DNA from: Inquilinus sp. Marseille-Q2685
Lineage (GTDB): Bacteria; Pseudomonadota; Alphaproteobacteria; DSM-16000; Inquilinaceae
Assembly: GCF_916619195.1 (NCBI RefSeq)
Contig: NZ_CAKAKL010000005.1
Location: forward strand, 124,001 to 188,000
Reading direction: 5' to 3'
DNA length: 64,000 bases
Every line of letters begins with the position of its first letter. Positions within the stretch are counted from its first letter, which is position 1. Both the position numbers and the translations under genes were made by a program. The notes below the pieces were generated by a model, which did not search any database, had not been told where the DNA came from, and saw only the letters and a list, made by a program, of their open reading frames with translations. This document shows, piece after piece, positions 28,587 to 38,445 of the stretch.

Positions 28587-29084
28587 TCAGTTCACGCTCG
28601 GCTGGCCCTCGGCCTCGGAGCGGGCGCGCAGGGCGGCCAGCTGGCGGCGGAACAGCTCGGTGAAGTCGATCGGCTGGATCAGCAGCGGCGGGAAGCCGCC
28701 GTTGCGTGTCGCCTCGGCGATCACCGACCGGGCGAAGGGGAACAGGAGGCGCGGCGCCTCGATCAGCAGCAGCGGCGCCGTCTGCTCCTTGGTCACATTC
28801 GCCAGGGCGACCACGCCGCCATAGCTCAGCTCGCACAGGAAGGTGGCGGCGTCGCCGGTCTTGGCCTCGGCCTTGATGTGCAGCACCACCTCGAAGGCGT
28901 TCTCGGCCAGCTGCTGGGTGCGGACGTCGACATTGACCGTCACCTGCGGCGGCGTCGCCTGCTGGGTCAGGCTGCGCGGCGCGTTCGGGTTCTCGAAGGA
29001 CAGGTCCTTGACGTACTGCGCCGAGATCTGCAGCGAGGGCTGCAACTGCTGGGCGGCGTCGGGCTGCTGGTTGTCGTCCGACAT
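28587..29084 (-). CDS. secB: Protein-export chaperone SecB
   Basis: A 165-residue protein, typical length. QISAQYVKDLSFENPNAP is the conserved N-terminal stretch and PLLLIEAPRLLFPFARSVIAEATRNGGFPPLLIQPIDF is the core region with its hydrophobic groove. SecB tetramers hold preproteins unfolded and pass them to SecA. It is convergent with the dnaQ run and lies 99 bases upstream of fxsA on the same strand. Confidence 0.96.
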   Translation of the reverse strand: MSDDNQQPDAAQQLQPSLQISAQYVKDLSFENPNAPRSLTQQATPPQVTVNVDVRTQQLAENAFEVVLHIKAEAKTGDAATFLCELSYGGVVALANVTKEQTAPLLLIEAPRLLFPFARSVIAEATRNGGFPPLLIQPIDFTELFRRQLAALRARSEAEGQPSVN

Positions 29085-29183
29085 GAAAAATCTCCCTGGA
29101 AACTCTGGCTGTGCTGGCCGGCGAAAGACGGGGGTCTCGCTAGCACGGAACTCGTGGCGGCCACAACCGGGCAGGACCAGCCG

Positions 29184-29705
29184 TCAGGACGGCCGGCGGC
29201 CGTCGCCTTGGTCGGGACCGCCCCAGCGCGAATCCTCGATCCGCGGCAGCGACGGGTCGCGGCCGCCCTCGGGCTTCACCTCGGTGTAGTCGGCGTCGAT
29301 TACCGTGCCCCCGGCGGGGCTGCGCCCGCCGGGCCAGACGGTGAAGCCGCCGCGCCGCTTGGCCTGGACGCCGAGCCAGCGAATGACCATCCGCCGCACC
29401 GTCGGCACCAGCAGCGGCAGCGCCATCAGGTCGCTGGGGAAGCCGGGGAAGACCAGCAGCAGCGCGGCCAGCACCAGCGGGGCGGCATGCGCCACCGGCT
29501 CGGCCGGCGGCTCGCCGCGGGCCAGCGCCGCCTGCATCTCGCGCAGCGCCCGCATCCCCTGCCGCTTCAAGAGCAGCGAGCCGATCACGCCGATCGCGAT
29601 GAACAGCGCCAGGGTGGCGAGCACGCCGATCCAGCGGCCGACCACGATGAACACCGTGATCTCGGCCAGGACCGGGACAAGAAGCAGCAGGGCGAGGAGG
29701 GGCAT
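29184..29705 (-). CDS. fxsA: FxsA family membrane protein
   Basis: A 173-residue protein. From MPLLALLLLVPVLAEITVFIVVG it has about three to four hydrophobic segments, with the family GVIGSLLLKRQGMRAL linking loop and LLVFPGFPSDLMALPLLVP. The C-terminal 60 residues are soluble and Gly/Pro-rich. FxsA relieves phage exclusion in E. coli; its normal role is unclear. The fxsA-timA divergent pair next to secB is common in Alphaproteobacteria. Confidence 0.88.
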   Translation of the reverse strand: MPLLALLLLVPVLAEITVFIVVGRWIGVLATLALFIAIGVIGSLLLKRQGMRALREMQAALARGEPPAEPVAHAAPLVLAALLLVFPGFPSDLMALPLLVPTVRRMVIRWLGVQAKRRGGFTVWPGGRSPAGGTVIDADYTEVKPEGGRDPSLPRIEDSRWGGPDQGDGRRPS

Positions 29706-29907
29706 CGGTTTCCCTTGCCGTTTGGGGGGCGGCAGCCTATCTGTCGGGGGCAGGCGTCGTTCCTGACCGCGCATCCTGGCCCGGGCGGCCGTCCGCCGAA
29801 GGTTCGCTTCATCCGGACGGGCCGACCAAGAGGTAGTGTCGCGCGGCGCCCGGGTCCAGAGCGATGCATTCGGCGCCGGCACGGGCGCGCGACAAGTGAA
29901 GGGAGCG

Positions 29908-30573
29908 ATGGGCGAAGGCTCTTTCCTCGATATCCTGGTTCTGGCGGTGATCGCCGGGTTCCTGATCCTGCGGCTGCGCAGCGTGCTCGGCCGGCGGACG
30001 GGGACGGAGCAGCGGCGGCCGAACCCGATCGCCCAGCAGCCGGCGCGGCCCGAGGCGCGCTCGCCCGACAATGTCGTCAGCATGCCGGAGCGGCCGCGTG
30101 CCGCCGGCAACGGCGATTCCAGCCCGGCCGGCGGCCTGACCCAGATCAAGATCGCCGACCGCAGCTTCAGCGAAAGCAGCTTCCTCGGCGGCGCCCGCGC
30201 CGCCTTCAAGATGATCGTCGAGGCCTTCGCCCGCGGCGACACCGCGACGCTGCGCCCGCTCCTGTCCGACGAGCTGTATGACGAATTCAGCGGGGCGATC
30301 CGCGACCGCCTGGCCGCCGGCCATGTGCTGGAGGAGACGGTGGAATCGGTCGACCGCGCCGAGATCGTCGACGCCCGGATGGACGGGCGCACCGCCTTCG
30401 TCACCGTGCGCCTCGCCTCGCGCCAGAAGAGCGTGCTGCGCGACGCCGACGGCAAGGTGATCGAGGGCAGCCCGGACCAGACGGTCGAGGTCACCGACAT
30501 CTGGACCTTCGCCCGCAACACTCGCGCCACCGACCCGAACTGGGCGCTGGTCGAGACCCGCGAATCCCACTGA
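29908..30573 (+). CDS. timA: Tim44/TimA family membrane-associated protein
   Basis: A 221-residue protein. One N-terminal hydrophobic helix (about 7-22, ILVLAVIAGFLIL) is followed by a Pro/Arg-rich linker and a Tim44-like domain (residues about 80-215) with FLGGARAAFKMIVEAFARGD and WTFARN. The bacterial family is thought to be an inner-membrane-anchored protein related to mitochondrial Tim44. It diverges from fxsA and precedes smr; the mltA gene often found between timA and smr is missing here. Confidence 0.9.
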   Translation: MGEGSFLDILVLAVIAGFLILRLRSVLGRRTGTEQRRPNPIAQQPARPEARSPDNVVSMPERPRAAGNGDSSPAGGLTQIKIADRSFSESSFLGGARAAFKMIVEAFARGDTATLRPLLSDELYDEFSGAIRDRLAAGHVLEETVESVDRAEIVDARMDGRTAFVTVRLASRQKSVLRDADGKVIEGSPDQTVEVTDIWTFARNTRATDPNWALVETRESH

Positions 30574-30661
30574 CCCGCCGATGCCGTCGCTCCTGACCCG
30601 TCCGGCCCGGCCCTGTCCGGGCCGCGGCCGTTCGGCCGAGGATGCCGACCGCTGATCCGGC

Positions 30662-31225
30662 ATGGCCAAGACCCGCAAACCGAGCGAGGAAGAGCGCCGC
30701 CTCTGGCGTCTCGTGATGCAGGACGTCGTGCCGCTGCGGCCGCGCGATCCCCTGCCTCCGCCGCCTCCGCCTGACCCCGCGCCATCCCCGCCGCCGCCGC
30801 GCCCGGCGCCGCCCGGCCAGCGGCCTGCCGTGGCCGCGCCGAAGCCGGCCGTCCCGCCGGCGGCGCCGAAGCGGCTGCGCAGCGGCGACCTGACCGGCAT
30901 CGACGGCCACCGCGCCGACCGGCTGCGCCGCGGCAAGGAGGGGATCGAGGGCCGGCTCGACCTGCACGGCATGCGCCAGGTCGAGGCGCATGACGCGCTG
31001 ATCGGCTTCGTCGCCTCGGCCCAGCGGGCGGGCAAGAAGACGCTGCTGGTGATCACCGGCAAGGGCAGCTTCTCGAACGGCGACAGCGTGCTGCGCGCCA
31101 ACGTGCCGCTGTGGCTGAACGAACCGCCGCTGCGCGACAAGATCCTGGCCATCACCCCGGCCCATCCCCGCGACGGCGGCTCCGGCGCGCTCTACATCGT
31201 GCTCAAGCGGCGGCGGGAGGGGTAG
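30662..31225 (+). CDS. Smr/MutS2 domain protein
   Basis: A 187-residue protein with a Pro-rich linker (about residues 30-65) and a C-terminal Smr domain. The LDLHGMRQVEAHD motif and ITGKG with its following region match Smr nucleases. Smr domains cut or bind structured nucleic acids; the small alphaproteobacterial stand-alone form has no settled role. It lies 88 bases after timA with only a short GC hairpin between. Confidence 0.9.
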   Translation: MAKTRKPSEEERRLWRLVMQDVVPLRPRDPLPPPPPPDPAPSPPPPRPAPPGQRPAVAAPKPAVPPAAPKRLRSGDLTGIDGHRADRLRRGKEGIEGRLDLHGMRQVEAHDALIGFVASAQRAGKKTLLVITGKGSFSNGDSVLRANVPLWLNEPPLRDKILAITPAHPRDGGSGALYIVLKRRREG

Positions 31226-31262
31226 GCGGTTCGGATCGACGGTAACGGCCGAAACATTCACT

Positions 31263-31345
31263 TGTCATGGCAAGCCCCGAAGGGGCGTGGCCATCCAGCG
31301 GCACCGATCCCTGGATGGCCACGGCGCTGCGCGCCTCGCCATGAC
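31263..31345. repeat. Variant palindromic repeat
   Basis: An 83-base palindrome with the same plan as the 1720 element but different arms. It starts TGTCATGGC and ends GCCATGAC, with an internal perfect pair GTGGCCATCCAG / CTGGATGGCCAC. It lies between the convergent smr and LysR genes. Confidence 0.75.
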
Positions 31346-31389
31346 GGGGAAGGAACCGAAAATCGATCGCAAAGCCGGCAAGCCGTGGG

Positions 31390-32280
31390 TCAGCCGGCGC
31401 GACTGATCGTCCCGAACTCCGCCAGGATCCACTCCCGCACCGCCGCCACAGCTTCGCTCTCCGGGCCCGGGCGTCGGACCAGGTGGAAGCCCATGCCTTC
31501 GATCACCGGACCGAAGGGCTGCACCAGCGTCCCGGCCGCCAACTCCGCCGCCACCAGGGTCAGGCTCAGGAGGCCGACGCCGTGGCCGGCCGCCACCGCC
31601 TGGATGGCGTGGCTCTCGTCGGTGTAGTGCAGGGCCGAGGCGGCGCGCTCCGGCAGCCCGGCGGCGGCGAACCAGCGCGGCCAGGACGGCTTCTCCGGAT
31701 GCGGCACGCGCCACTCGAAATGGATGAGCCGGTGCTGCGCCAGCTGCTCCGGCGCGGTCAGGCCGAGGGAGGGGTGCGCCACCGGCGCCAGCCGGTCGGT
31801 GCCCAGCAACTCCGACCGCAGCCCCGGATACGCGCCGCCGCCGTAGCGGATGGCCAGGTCGGCGGTGCCGGCGGCCAGGTCCACCGGCTCGTCCGCCGCC
31901 AGCAGGCGCAGGGTGACGTCCGGCCGCCGCTCCTGGAACGACGCGACGCGCGGCACCAAGAGGCGGGCGGGGAAGGCGCGGGGGGCGGGCAGGGGCACGG
32001 TGCTCGGCCGGGCCTTGGCGGACAGCCCGTCGATGGCGCGGGCGAAGGCGTCGAAACCGTCGCGCAGCACCGGGTACAGGCGCTGCGCCGCCTCGGTCAT
32101 CACCACCTGCCGGGTCCGCCGCTCGAACAGCCGCAGCCCCATCGTCTCCTCCAGCAGGCGGATCTGGTGGCTCACGGCCGTCGGTGTCACCAGCAGCTCC
32201 TCGGCGGCGCGCTTGAAGCTGAGATGGCGGGCGGCGGCCTCGAAGGCGCGCAGGGCGGCGAGCGGAGGAAGGCGGCGCAT
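31390..32280 (-). CDS. LysR family regulator (GcvA-like)
   Basis: A 296-residue LysR regulator from ATG 32280, giving MRRLPPLAALRAFEAAARHLSFKRAAEELLVTPTAVSHQI, a normal LysR N-terminus with helix-turn-helix. An earlier in-frame ATG near 32313 is possible. The effector domain follows from about residue 90. The PPLAALRAFEAAARH pattern is of the GcvA subgroup. It is divergent from the azoreductase gene with about 110 bases between starts, so it probably controls that gene. Confidence 0.88.
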   Translation of the reverse strand: MRRLPPLAALRAFEAAARHLSFKRAAEELLVTPTAVSHQIRLLEETMGLRLFERRTRQVVMTEAAQRLYPVLRDGFDAFARAIDGLSAKARPSTVPLPAPRAFPARLLVPRVASFQERRPDVTLRLLAADEPVDLAAGTADLAIRYGGGAYPGLRSELLGTDRLAPVAHPSLGLTAPEQLAQHRLIHFEWRVPHPEKPSWPRWFAAAGLPERAASALHYTDESHAIQAVAAGHGVGLLSLTLVAAELAAGTLVQPFGPVIEGMGFHLVRRPGPESEAVAAVREWILAEFGTISRAG

Positions 32281-32389
32281 GGCGGTCCATACAGATGAAT
32301 TGACCTCAGCCATAAGATGAGGGATTTGCCTTTGTCTGCAAGCCGGAAAGCGCACATCTCCTGGGCCGGAAACAGTACAGAGCTCAGCC

Positions 32390-33046
32390 ATGACCACGAT
32401 CCTGCACATCGATTCCAGCGCCCGCCTTGGCCGCTCTCACACGCGCCGCCTGTCCGCCCGTTTCATCGAGGCCTGGCTGGCCCGCCGGCCGGACGACACG
32501 GTGATCCGCCGCGATGTCGGGCTGGAGCCGCCGCCCCCGGTGACCGAGGCCTGGATCGCCGCCGCCTTCACCAAGCCGGAGCGGCGGACGCCGGAGATGC
32601 GCGCGACCCTGGCGGTCAGCGACGCGCTGGTGGACGAGCTGGAGCGCGCGGACCTGATCGTCGCCGGCGTGCCGATGTACAATTTCGGCCTGCCGGCGCA
32701 GATGAAGGCCTGGGTCGACAACATCGTCCGGGTCGGCCGCCCCTTCGGCTTCGACCGCAGCCGGCCGGGCGAGCCCTACTGGCCGATGCTGTCGGGCAAG
32801 CGCGCGGTGCTGCTCGGCGCCCGCGGCGACTGGGGATACGACCCGGGCGGGCGCATCGCCGGCCTCAACCACGTCGAGCCGCATCTTCAGACGGTGTTCC
32901 GCTACATCGGCATCACCGACACGGTGTCGATCGCGGCGGAATACGATGAGTTCGCCGACGAGCGGATCCGGCAGTCGCTGCAGGCGGCGGAGGCGGAGAT
33001 CGACCGGCTGGTGGCGCGGATGATGGCGGAGGCCGTGGCTGCCTGA
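32390..33046 (+). CDS. azoR: FMN-dependent NADH-azoreductase-like protein
   Basis: A 218-residue flavodoxin-fold protein. The N-terminal MTTILHIDSSARLGRSHTRRL is the FMN-phosphate-binding region of the AzoR/NQO family; GVPMYNFGLPAQMKAWVDNIVRVG is the second family motif. It likely carries out two-electron reduction of quinones (and azo compounds) with NAD(P)H, protecting against quinone stress. A LysR regulator is transcribed divergently. Confidence 0.88.
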   Translation: MTTILHIDSSARLGRSHTRRLSARFIEAWLARRPDDTVIRRDVGLEPPPPVTEAWIAAAFTKPERRTPEMRATLAVSDALVDELERADLIVAGVPMYNFGLPAQMKAWVDNIVRVGRPFGFDRSRPGEPYWPMLSGKRAVLLGARGDWGYDPGGRIAGLNHVEPHLQTVFRYIGITDTVSIAAEYDEFADERIRQSLQAAEAEIDRLVARMMAEAVAA

Positions 33047-33053
33047 CTCTGAT

Positions 33054-33131
33054 TGTCATTGCCGGGCTTGACCCGGCAATCCAGAAAGTCTCGACAGCCT
33101 CTGGATGCCCGGGTCAAGCCCGGGCATGACA
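33054..33131. repeat. Dispersed palindromic repeat, copy 3
   Basis: A 78-base copy in the same orientation as the 1720 element, 8 bases after the azoR stop. TGTCAT and ATGACA ends and the CCGGGCTTGACCCGG arms are intact. Confidence 0.85.
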
Positions 33132-33243
33132 GTTTGGGGGAAACTGGAAGCTTCCCGGCGACCCGAGACTTTCACTCAGCTGTCATCCGGCCGTCATCGG
33201 CCAACCCCACTCTCTCGCCGCTTTCCGTTCGAGAGGGGGATCC

Positions 33244-34626
33244 ATGCTTCCGTTCCGCAGCGCCGCCGCGTCCCTGCTGGTCCTGGCCCTGTCCGCCGCC
33301 GGCGCCCTGGCCGCCGACGACCCGGCTCCGCAGAGCTATCCGGCGGTGCTGGCCGGCCATGCCGTGCTGCAGGCGATGACCTTCGCGGCGCCGCCGGCCG
33401 ACGCGCCGGCGATGTTCGCCACCTCCGGCAAGTTCGCCGGCCCGACCCTGGCCCGGATCGACCGGCCGTTCAGCACCGTGGGCACCACCGGCAGCAAGGA
33501 CGCGGTGCGCGAGACCGGGGTGCTGTTCCCCTTCGTCGGCCAGGCGGTGCAGGGCTTCAGCGGCATCAAGCCGGTCGGCAACGGCGAATATGTCATCATC
33601 ACCGACAACGGCTTCGGGTCCAAGGCGAACTCGCCGGACGCGATGCTGATGGTGCACCGGGTGAAGCCGGACTGGCAGACCGGGCGGGTCTCGGTGCTGA
33701 ACACACTGTTCCTCAGCGACCCGGACAGGAAGGTGCCGTTCCGCATCGTCACCGAGGCGACGAAGGAGCGCTATCTGACCGGCGCCGATTTCGACATCGA
33801 ATCGGTGCAGATGGCCGGCGACCATTACTGGTTCGGCGACGAGCTGGGCCCCTTCCTGATCGAGACCGACGCGGCCGGCCGGGTGCTGACCGTCGTCGAC
33901 ACCACGGTCGACGGCAAGCCGGTGCGCTCGCCCGACAATCCCTACATCACCATGCCGGGCGCCCCCGGCCCGGTGGCGTTCGAATCGCGCCGCAGCAAGG
34001 GCTTCGAGGGCATGGCGGCGTCGGAGGACGGCAAGACCCTGTACCCGCTGCTCGAAGGCGGGCTGTGGAACGCGGCCAAGGGCGCACCGGAAACCGACGC
34101 CCAGGGCCATGAGGTGCTCCGCGTGCTCGAGTTCGACGTCGCATCGAAGAGCTACACCGGCAAGTCGTGGAAGTACCGGCTCGAGGCCAACGGCAACTCG
34201 ATCGGCGACTTCAACCTGATCGGCGGCACCCGGGGCCTGATCATCGAGCGCGACCAGGGCGAGGGCGATACGGCCAAGGCCTGCCAGGGCGCGCCGAAGC
34301 CGGGCTGCTTCGCCACCCCGGCCAGGTTCAAGCGCGTCTTCCTGGTCGACCTGGCCGATGCGGACGCCGACGGTTTCCTGCGCAAGATCGGCTCGATCGA
34401 CCTGCTGGCGATCCAGGACCCCGACCACAAGGCGCGCCAGGGCGGGCATGACGGGGTGCTGAGCTTCCCCTTCGTGACGATCGAGAACGTCGCGCGAGTC
34501 GACGCCGACCACATCATCGTCGCCAACGACAACAACCTGCCCTTCTCCTCCGGCCGCGCGGTCGACCGGCAGGACGACGAGGAGTTCGTGCTGCTCAAGG
34601 TCACCGAACTGCTGAACGCGAAGTAA
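33244..34626 (+). CDS. Secreted esterase-like phytase-family protein
   Basis: A 460-residue protein with an N-terminal Sec signal peptide (hydrophobic run to ALAA, cut near residue 24). The body matches the esterase-like/phytase-like beta-propeller family: IIT(D)NGFGSK, HRVKPDW, SVQMAGDHYWFGDELGPFLIE, GFEGMAASEDGKTLYPLLEGG and NDNNLPFS. Members are predicted periplasmic, metal-binding phosphoesterases; a phytase activity should not be assumed. It is flanked on both sides by copies of the palindromic repeat. Confidence 0.85.
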   Translation: MLPFRSAAASLLVLALSAAGALAADDPAPQSYPAVLAGHAVLQAMTFAAPPADAPAMFATSGKFAGPTLARIDRPFSTVGTTGSKDAVRETGVLFPFVGQAVQGFSGIKPVGNGEYVIITDNGFGSKANSPDAMLMVHRVKPDWQTGRVSVLNTLFLSDPDRKVPFRIVTEATKERYLTGADFDIESVQMAGDHYWFGDELGPFLIETDAAGRVLTVVDTTVDGKPVRSPDNPYITMPGAPGPVAFESRRSKGFEGMAASEDGKTLYPLLEGGLWNAAKGAPETDAQGHEVLRVLEFDVASKSYTGKSWKYRLEANGNSIGDFNLIGGTRGLIIERDQGEGDTAKACQGAPKPGCFATPARFKRVFLVDLADADADGFLRKIGSIDLLAIQDPDHKARQGGHDGVLSFPFVTIENVARVDADHIIVANDNNLPFSSGRAVDRQDDEEFVLLKVTELLNAK

Positions 34627-34648
34627 GCGGTGCTCCGCAATCCCCCTC

Positions 34649-34738
34649 TGTCATCGCCGGGCTTGACCCGGCGATCCAGGGGCCACCCGGAGCGGCATCG
34701 ATAGTCCCTGGATGCCCAGGTCAAGCCCGGGCATGACA
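34649..34738. repeat. Dispersed palindromic repeat, copy 4
   Basis: A 90-base copy in the orientation of the 1720 element with a longer central loop, between the convergent phytase-like and MBL hydrolase genes. TGTCAT and ATGACA ends are intact. Confidence 0.85.
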
Positions 34739-34764
34739 GGAAGGGAGGCGGGGGTTGGCGGAGC

Positions 34765-35592
34765 TCAGCCCTCGACGAAGCGCCAGCCCCGGTCGCCCGC
34801 CTCGATCCGGCCGATCGGGCTGACATGGCTGCCGGTGACCCGCCAGCCATGCGTGGCCGCCTGCTCCAGCAGGGACCGCCGGGTCTGAACCGCCAGCGCC
34901 GGGTCGAGGTCGTAGGTCAGGCCGACCTCCGGGTCCTCGATCTGGGGTGCGCCGAGATGGATGGCATCGGCCCAGATCAGCAGGGCGTCGCGGCCTTCGC
35001 CGATCAGATAGCCGCTCTGCCCGGGCGTGTGGCCGGGCAGCGGCACGGCTTCGACGCCCGGCATGCCGTCCACCGGCCCTGGCGCGATGGTCCGGATGCG
35101 GCCGGCATAGGCCTGGGTCAGGGTGGCGACGGCCTTGAAGTTGCCGCGCCGGTTCGGCGGAAAGGTCTCGGCCTTGGCCGGATCACTGAAGAAGGCGAAA
35201 TCCCCTTCCGGGAACAGGATCTCGGCCCGCGGCAGCCAGGCCTGGTCGCCGTCGAGCAGGCCGAGCGCGTGGTCGCCGTGCGGATGGGTCAGCAGCACGC
35301 GGTCGACCTGTTCGGGCTGCACCCCCGCCGCGGCCAGGGCCGCGCGCGCCTTGCCGAGCGCCGGGCCCCAATGGTCGCCCGTGCCGGCATCGATCAGCGA
35401 GACCCCGTTCTCTCCCCGCAGCAGATAGCAGTTCACGTCGATGCTGATCTTGTCGCCGGGCCAGCCGTCGATCAGGCGCCGGCTGGCGTCCTCGCCGGCG
35501 GCATGGATCAGCACGGTCTTCGGGGCCTCAAAAATGCCGTCGAGCAGCACGGTCAGGTCATAACGGCCGAAGCGCCTGGCAGCAGCGGACAT
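34765..35592 (-). CDS. MBL-fold metallo-hydrolase
   Basis: A 275-residue metallo-beta-lactamase-fold protein. The zinc motif LTHPHGDHALGL gives His103, His105, Asp107 and His108; LPGHTPGQSGYLIGEG supplies the next His. The family pattern (YLLRGENGVSLIDAGTG) is that of lactonase-like or other hydrolases. The substrate is unknown; a quorum-quenching lactonase is one possibility but not supported by context. No signal peptide. Confidence 0.85.
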   Translation of the reverse strand: MSAAARRFGRYDLTVLLDGIFEAPKTVLIHAAGEDASRRLIDGWPGDKISIDVNCYLLRGENGVSLIDAGTGDHWGPALGKARAALAAAGVQPEQVDRVLLTHPHGDHALGLLDGDQAWLPRAEILFPEGDFAFFSDPAKAETFPPNRRGNFKAVATLTQAYAGRIRTIAPGPVDGMPGVEAVPLPGHTPGQSGYLIGEGRDALLIWADAIHLGAPQIEDPEVGLTYDLDPALAVQTRRSLLEQAATHGWRVTGSHVSPIGRIEAGDRGWRFVEG

Positions 35593-35701
35593 GTCGGTTC
35601 CTCGCGGCGGAGGGGCTGTCTGCCCGCCCGGGCTCGCCCCATCATCGCCAGGGTAGCCGGGCGACGACGGAGCGGAAGGTGCCGAGACCGGTGGTCTGCT
35701 A

Positions 35702-37018
35702 TTACAGGATGAACTTGCTCAGATCGGCGTTCTTGGTCAGCACGCCGACGCGGTCGCGGACGTAGTCGGCATCGATCCGCACCGTCTCGCCGGAGCGGTC
35801 GGAGGCGGTGAAGCTGACCTCGTCCAGCAGCCGCTCCAGCACCGTGTGCAGCCGGCGGGCGCCGATGTTCTCGACCGACCGGTTGATCTCCGCCGCCAGG
35901 TCGGCCAGCGCATCGATCGCGTCCTCGGCGAAGTCCAGCGTCACCTCCTCGGTGCCCAGCAGCGCCTTGTACTGCTTGATCAGGCTGTGCTCCGGTTCGG
36001 TCAGGATGCGGCGGAAATCGTCGCGCGACAGGGGCTGCAGCTCGACCCGGATCGGCAGGCGGCCCTGCAGCTCCGGCAGCAGGGCGGACGGCTTGGCCAG
36101 CTGGAAGGCGCCCGAGGCGATGAACAGGATGTGGTCGGTGCGCACCGTGCCGTGCTTGGTCGCCACCTGGGTGCCCTCGATCAGCGGCAGCAGGTCGCGC
36201 TGCACGCCCTCGCGGCTGACATCGGCGCCCTGCCGCTCCGACCGCGCCGTGATCTTGTCGATCTCGTCCAGGAACACGATGCCGTTCTGCTCGACCAGGT
36301 GGATCGCCTCGGCGGTCACCTTCTCCTGGTCCAGCAGCTTGTCCGACTCCTCCGCCATCAGCACGGCGTGGCTTTCCTGCACCGTCATGCGGCGCGGCTT
36401 GGTGCGGGTGCCGAAGGCCTTGCCGAACACGTCGTTGAGGTTGAGCATCCCCATCTGGGCGCCCGGCATGCCCGGGATGTCGAAGGTCGGCAGCCCGCCC
36501 CCGGTGTCGGCGACCTGGATCTCGATCTCGCGGTCGTTCAGCTGGCCCTCGCGCAGCATCTTGCGGAACTTCTGCCGGGTCTCGGCCGAGGCGCTCTCGC
36601 CCACCAGCGCGTCCAGCACCCGCTCCTCGGCGCGGATCTCGGCCTTGGCCGCGACCTCCTTGCGCAGCGTGTCGCGGGTCATCTTGATCGCGATCTCCAA
36701 GAGATCGCGGACGATCTGCTCGACATCGCGGCCGACATAGCCGACCTCGGTGAACTTGGTGGCCTCGACCTTCAGGAACGGCGCGTTGGCCAGCTTCGCC
36801 AGGCGGCGCGCGATCTCGGTCTTGCCGACGCCGGTCGGGCCGATCATCAGGATGTTCTTCGGCAGCACCTCCTCGCGCAGCGCCTCGGGCAGCTGCTGGC
36901 GGCGCCAGCGGTTGCGCAGCGCAATGGCGACGGCGCGCTTGGCGTCGTGCTGGCCGACGATGAAGCGGTCGAGCTCGGAGACGATCTCGCGCGGGCTGAA
37001 ATTGGCGGTGTCGGTCAT
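35702..37018 (-). CDS. hslU: ATP-dependent protease ATPase subunit HslU
   Basis: A 438-residue AAA+ protein. The N-terminal [33 protein letters not shown] is the HslU signature. The P-loop GPTGVGKTE, an inserted I-domain, Walker [11 protein letters not shown] and the C-terminal tail ending LSKFIL (needed to activate HslV) are present. It unfolds substrates for HslV. It lies 46 bases downstream of hslV. Confidence 0.97.
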   Translation of the reverse strand: MTDTANFSPREIVSELDRFIVGQHDAKRAVAIALRNRWRRQQLPEALREEVLPKNILMIGPTGVGKTEIARRLAKLANAPFLKVEATKFTEVGYVGRDVEQIVRDLLEIAIKMTRDTLRKEVAAKAEIRAEERVLDALVGESASAETRQKFRKMLREGQLNDREIEIQVADTGGGLPTFDIPGMPGAQMGMLNLNDVFGKAFGTRTKPRRMTVQESHAVLMAEESDKLLDQEKVTAEAIHLVEQNGIVFLDEIDKITARSERQGADVSREGVQRDLLPLIEGTQVATKHGTVRTDHILFIASGAFQLAKPSALLPELQGRLPIRVELQPLSRDDFRRILTEPEHSLIKQYKALLGTEEVTLDFAEDAIDALADLAAEINRSVENIGARRLHTVLERLLDEVSFTASDRSGETVRIDADYVRDRVGVLTKNADLSKFIL

Positions 37019-37064
37019 CTTGGGTCCTTCGCGGCCTCGGGTCGGTCGGCGGGCAGGGCCGCGA

Positions 37065-37613
37065 TCACAGGCTTTCCAGCGTGATGTTGTGGTTGGTGTA
37101 GATGCAGATGTCGCCGGCGATCTTCATCGCCTTGCGCGCGATGGTCTCGGCGTCGAATTCCGGGTGCTCCATATAGGCCCGGGCGGCGGCCAGGGCGAAG
37201 GGCCCGCCGGAGCCGATGCCGATCAGCCCGTCGTCGGGCTCCAGCACGTCGCCGGTGCCGGTCAGGATCAGCGAGACCTGGCGGTCGCACACCGCCATCA
37301 TCGCCTCCAGCCGGCGCAGGTAGCGGTCGGTGCGCCAGTCCTTGGCCAGCTCGACGCAGGCGCGGGCCAGCTGGCCGGGATGCTTCTCCAGCTTGGCCTC
37401 GAGCCGCTCGAACAGCGCCATGGCGTCGGCGGTGGCCCCGGCGAAGCCGGCGATGACGCTGCCGTCGCCCAGGCGCCGCACCTTGCGGGCGGTGCCCTTC
37501 ATCACGGTGTTGCCGGCGGTGACCTGGCCGTCGCCGGCGATGACGACATGGCCGTTCTTGCGCACGGCGAGGATGGTGGTGCCGTGCCAGGCGGCACTCT
37601 CGGAAGACGACAT
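37065..37613 (-). CDS. hslV: ATP-dependent protease peptidase subunit HslV
   Basis: A 182-residue threonine peptidase. The start at 37613 gives [11 protein letters not shown] before [10 protein letters not shown], so Thr12 becomes the catalytic N-terminus after removal of an eleven-residue propeptide. [13 protein letters not shown] and the GDGQVT segment are conserved. A longer upstream start is less likely because it would run toward the hisB promoter region. hslV and hslU are one transcript, divergent from the his operon by 162 bases. Confidence 0.96.
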   Translation of the reverse strand: MSSSESAAWHGTTILAVRKNGHVVIAGDGQVTAGNTVMKGTARKVRRLGDGSVIAGFAGATADAMALFERLEAKLEKHPGQLARACVELAKDWRTDRYLRRLEAMMAVCDRQVSLILTGTGDVLEPDDGLIGIGSGGPFALAAARAYMEHPEFDAETIARKAMKIAGDICIYTNHNITLESL

Positions 37614-37775
37614 GCAGAAATCCGGAAACGCTGGAGTTGGAACGGGCCGTCCGGCCCGCACCGCCTAGATTGGGCCATCCGGCGGGGGGATCAAGTCTCG
37701 GCGACCGTTCCCTGCCCTCCGGGCATGGCTCCTTCTCTGGCGATGCGCCGGGCTTCCTGATAAGACACCTGGGCC

Positions 37776-38429
37776 ATGGACGGAACCCCTGTGAAACCCA
37801 GCCAGACGGCGGCCACCCGCTCGGCCCCAACGCGCTCCGCCACCATCGATCGCGCCACCCGCGAGACGCGGATCAGCGCCACGGTCGATCTCGACGGCAC
37901 CGGCCGCTCCGACATCCAGACCGGTGTCGGCTTCCTCGACCACATGCTGGACCAGCTGGCCCGGCACGGCCTGTTCGACATCACGGTGCGGGCCGAGGGC
38001 GACCTCCATATCGACTTCCACCACACCACCGAGGATGTCGGCATCACCCTCGGCCAGGCCTTCGCCAAGGCGCTGGGCGACCGCCGCGGCATCCAGCGCT
38101 ACGGCGAGGCGCATGTGCCGATGGACGAGGCGCTGTCCCGCGTCGCCGTCGACATCTCGGCCCGGCCGTACCTGGTATGGGACGTCCGCTTCACCCGCGA
38201 CAAGCTGGGCGAGATGGACACCGAGCTGTTCCGCGAATGGTTCCACGCCTTTGCCCAGAACGCCGGGCTGACGCTGCACGTCGCCAACCTGTATGGCGAG
38301 AACAACCACCACATCGTCGAAAGCTGCTTCAAGGCGCTGGCGCGGGCCCTGCGCGCCGCGACCGAGATCGACAGCCGCCGCCCGGACGCCGTGCCCTCGA
38401 CCAAGGGCACGCTGGGCGGTTCCCTCTAG
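37776..38429 (+). CDS. hisB: Imidazoleglycerol-phosphate dehydratase
   Basis: A 217-residue enzyme. A short Thr/Ser-rich leader precedes the family motifs [27 protein letters not shown] and the second [17 protein letters not shown]; these His and Glu/Asp residues bind the two manganese ions. It dehydrates imidazoleglycerol phosphate in histidine synthesis. It has no phosphatase fusion. First gene of the his run. Confidence 0.95.
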   Translation: MDGTPVKPSQTAATRSAPTRSATIDRATRETRISATVDLDGTGRSDIQTGVGFLDHMLDQLARHGLFDITVRAEGDLHIDFHHTTEDVGITLGQAFAKALGDRRGIQRYGEAHVPMDEALSRVAVDISARPYLVWDVRFTRDKLGEMDTELFREWFHAFAQNAGLTLHVANLYGENNHHIVESCFKALARALRAATEIDSRRPDAVPSTKGTLGGSL

Positions 38430-38445
38430 CCCCGGGACTCCCGCA

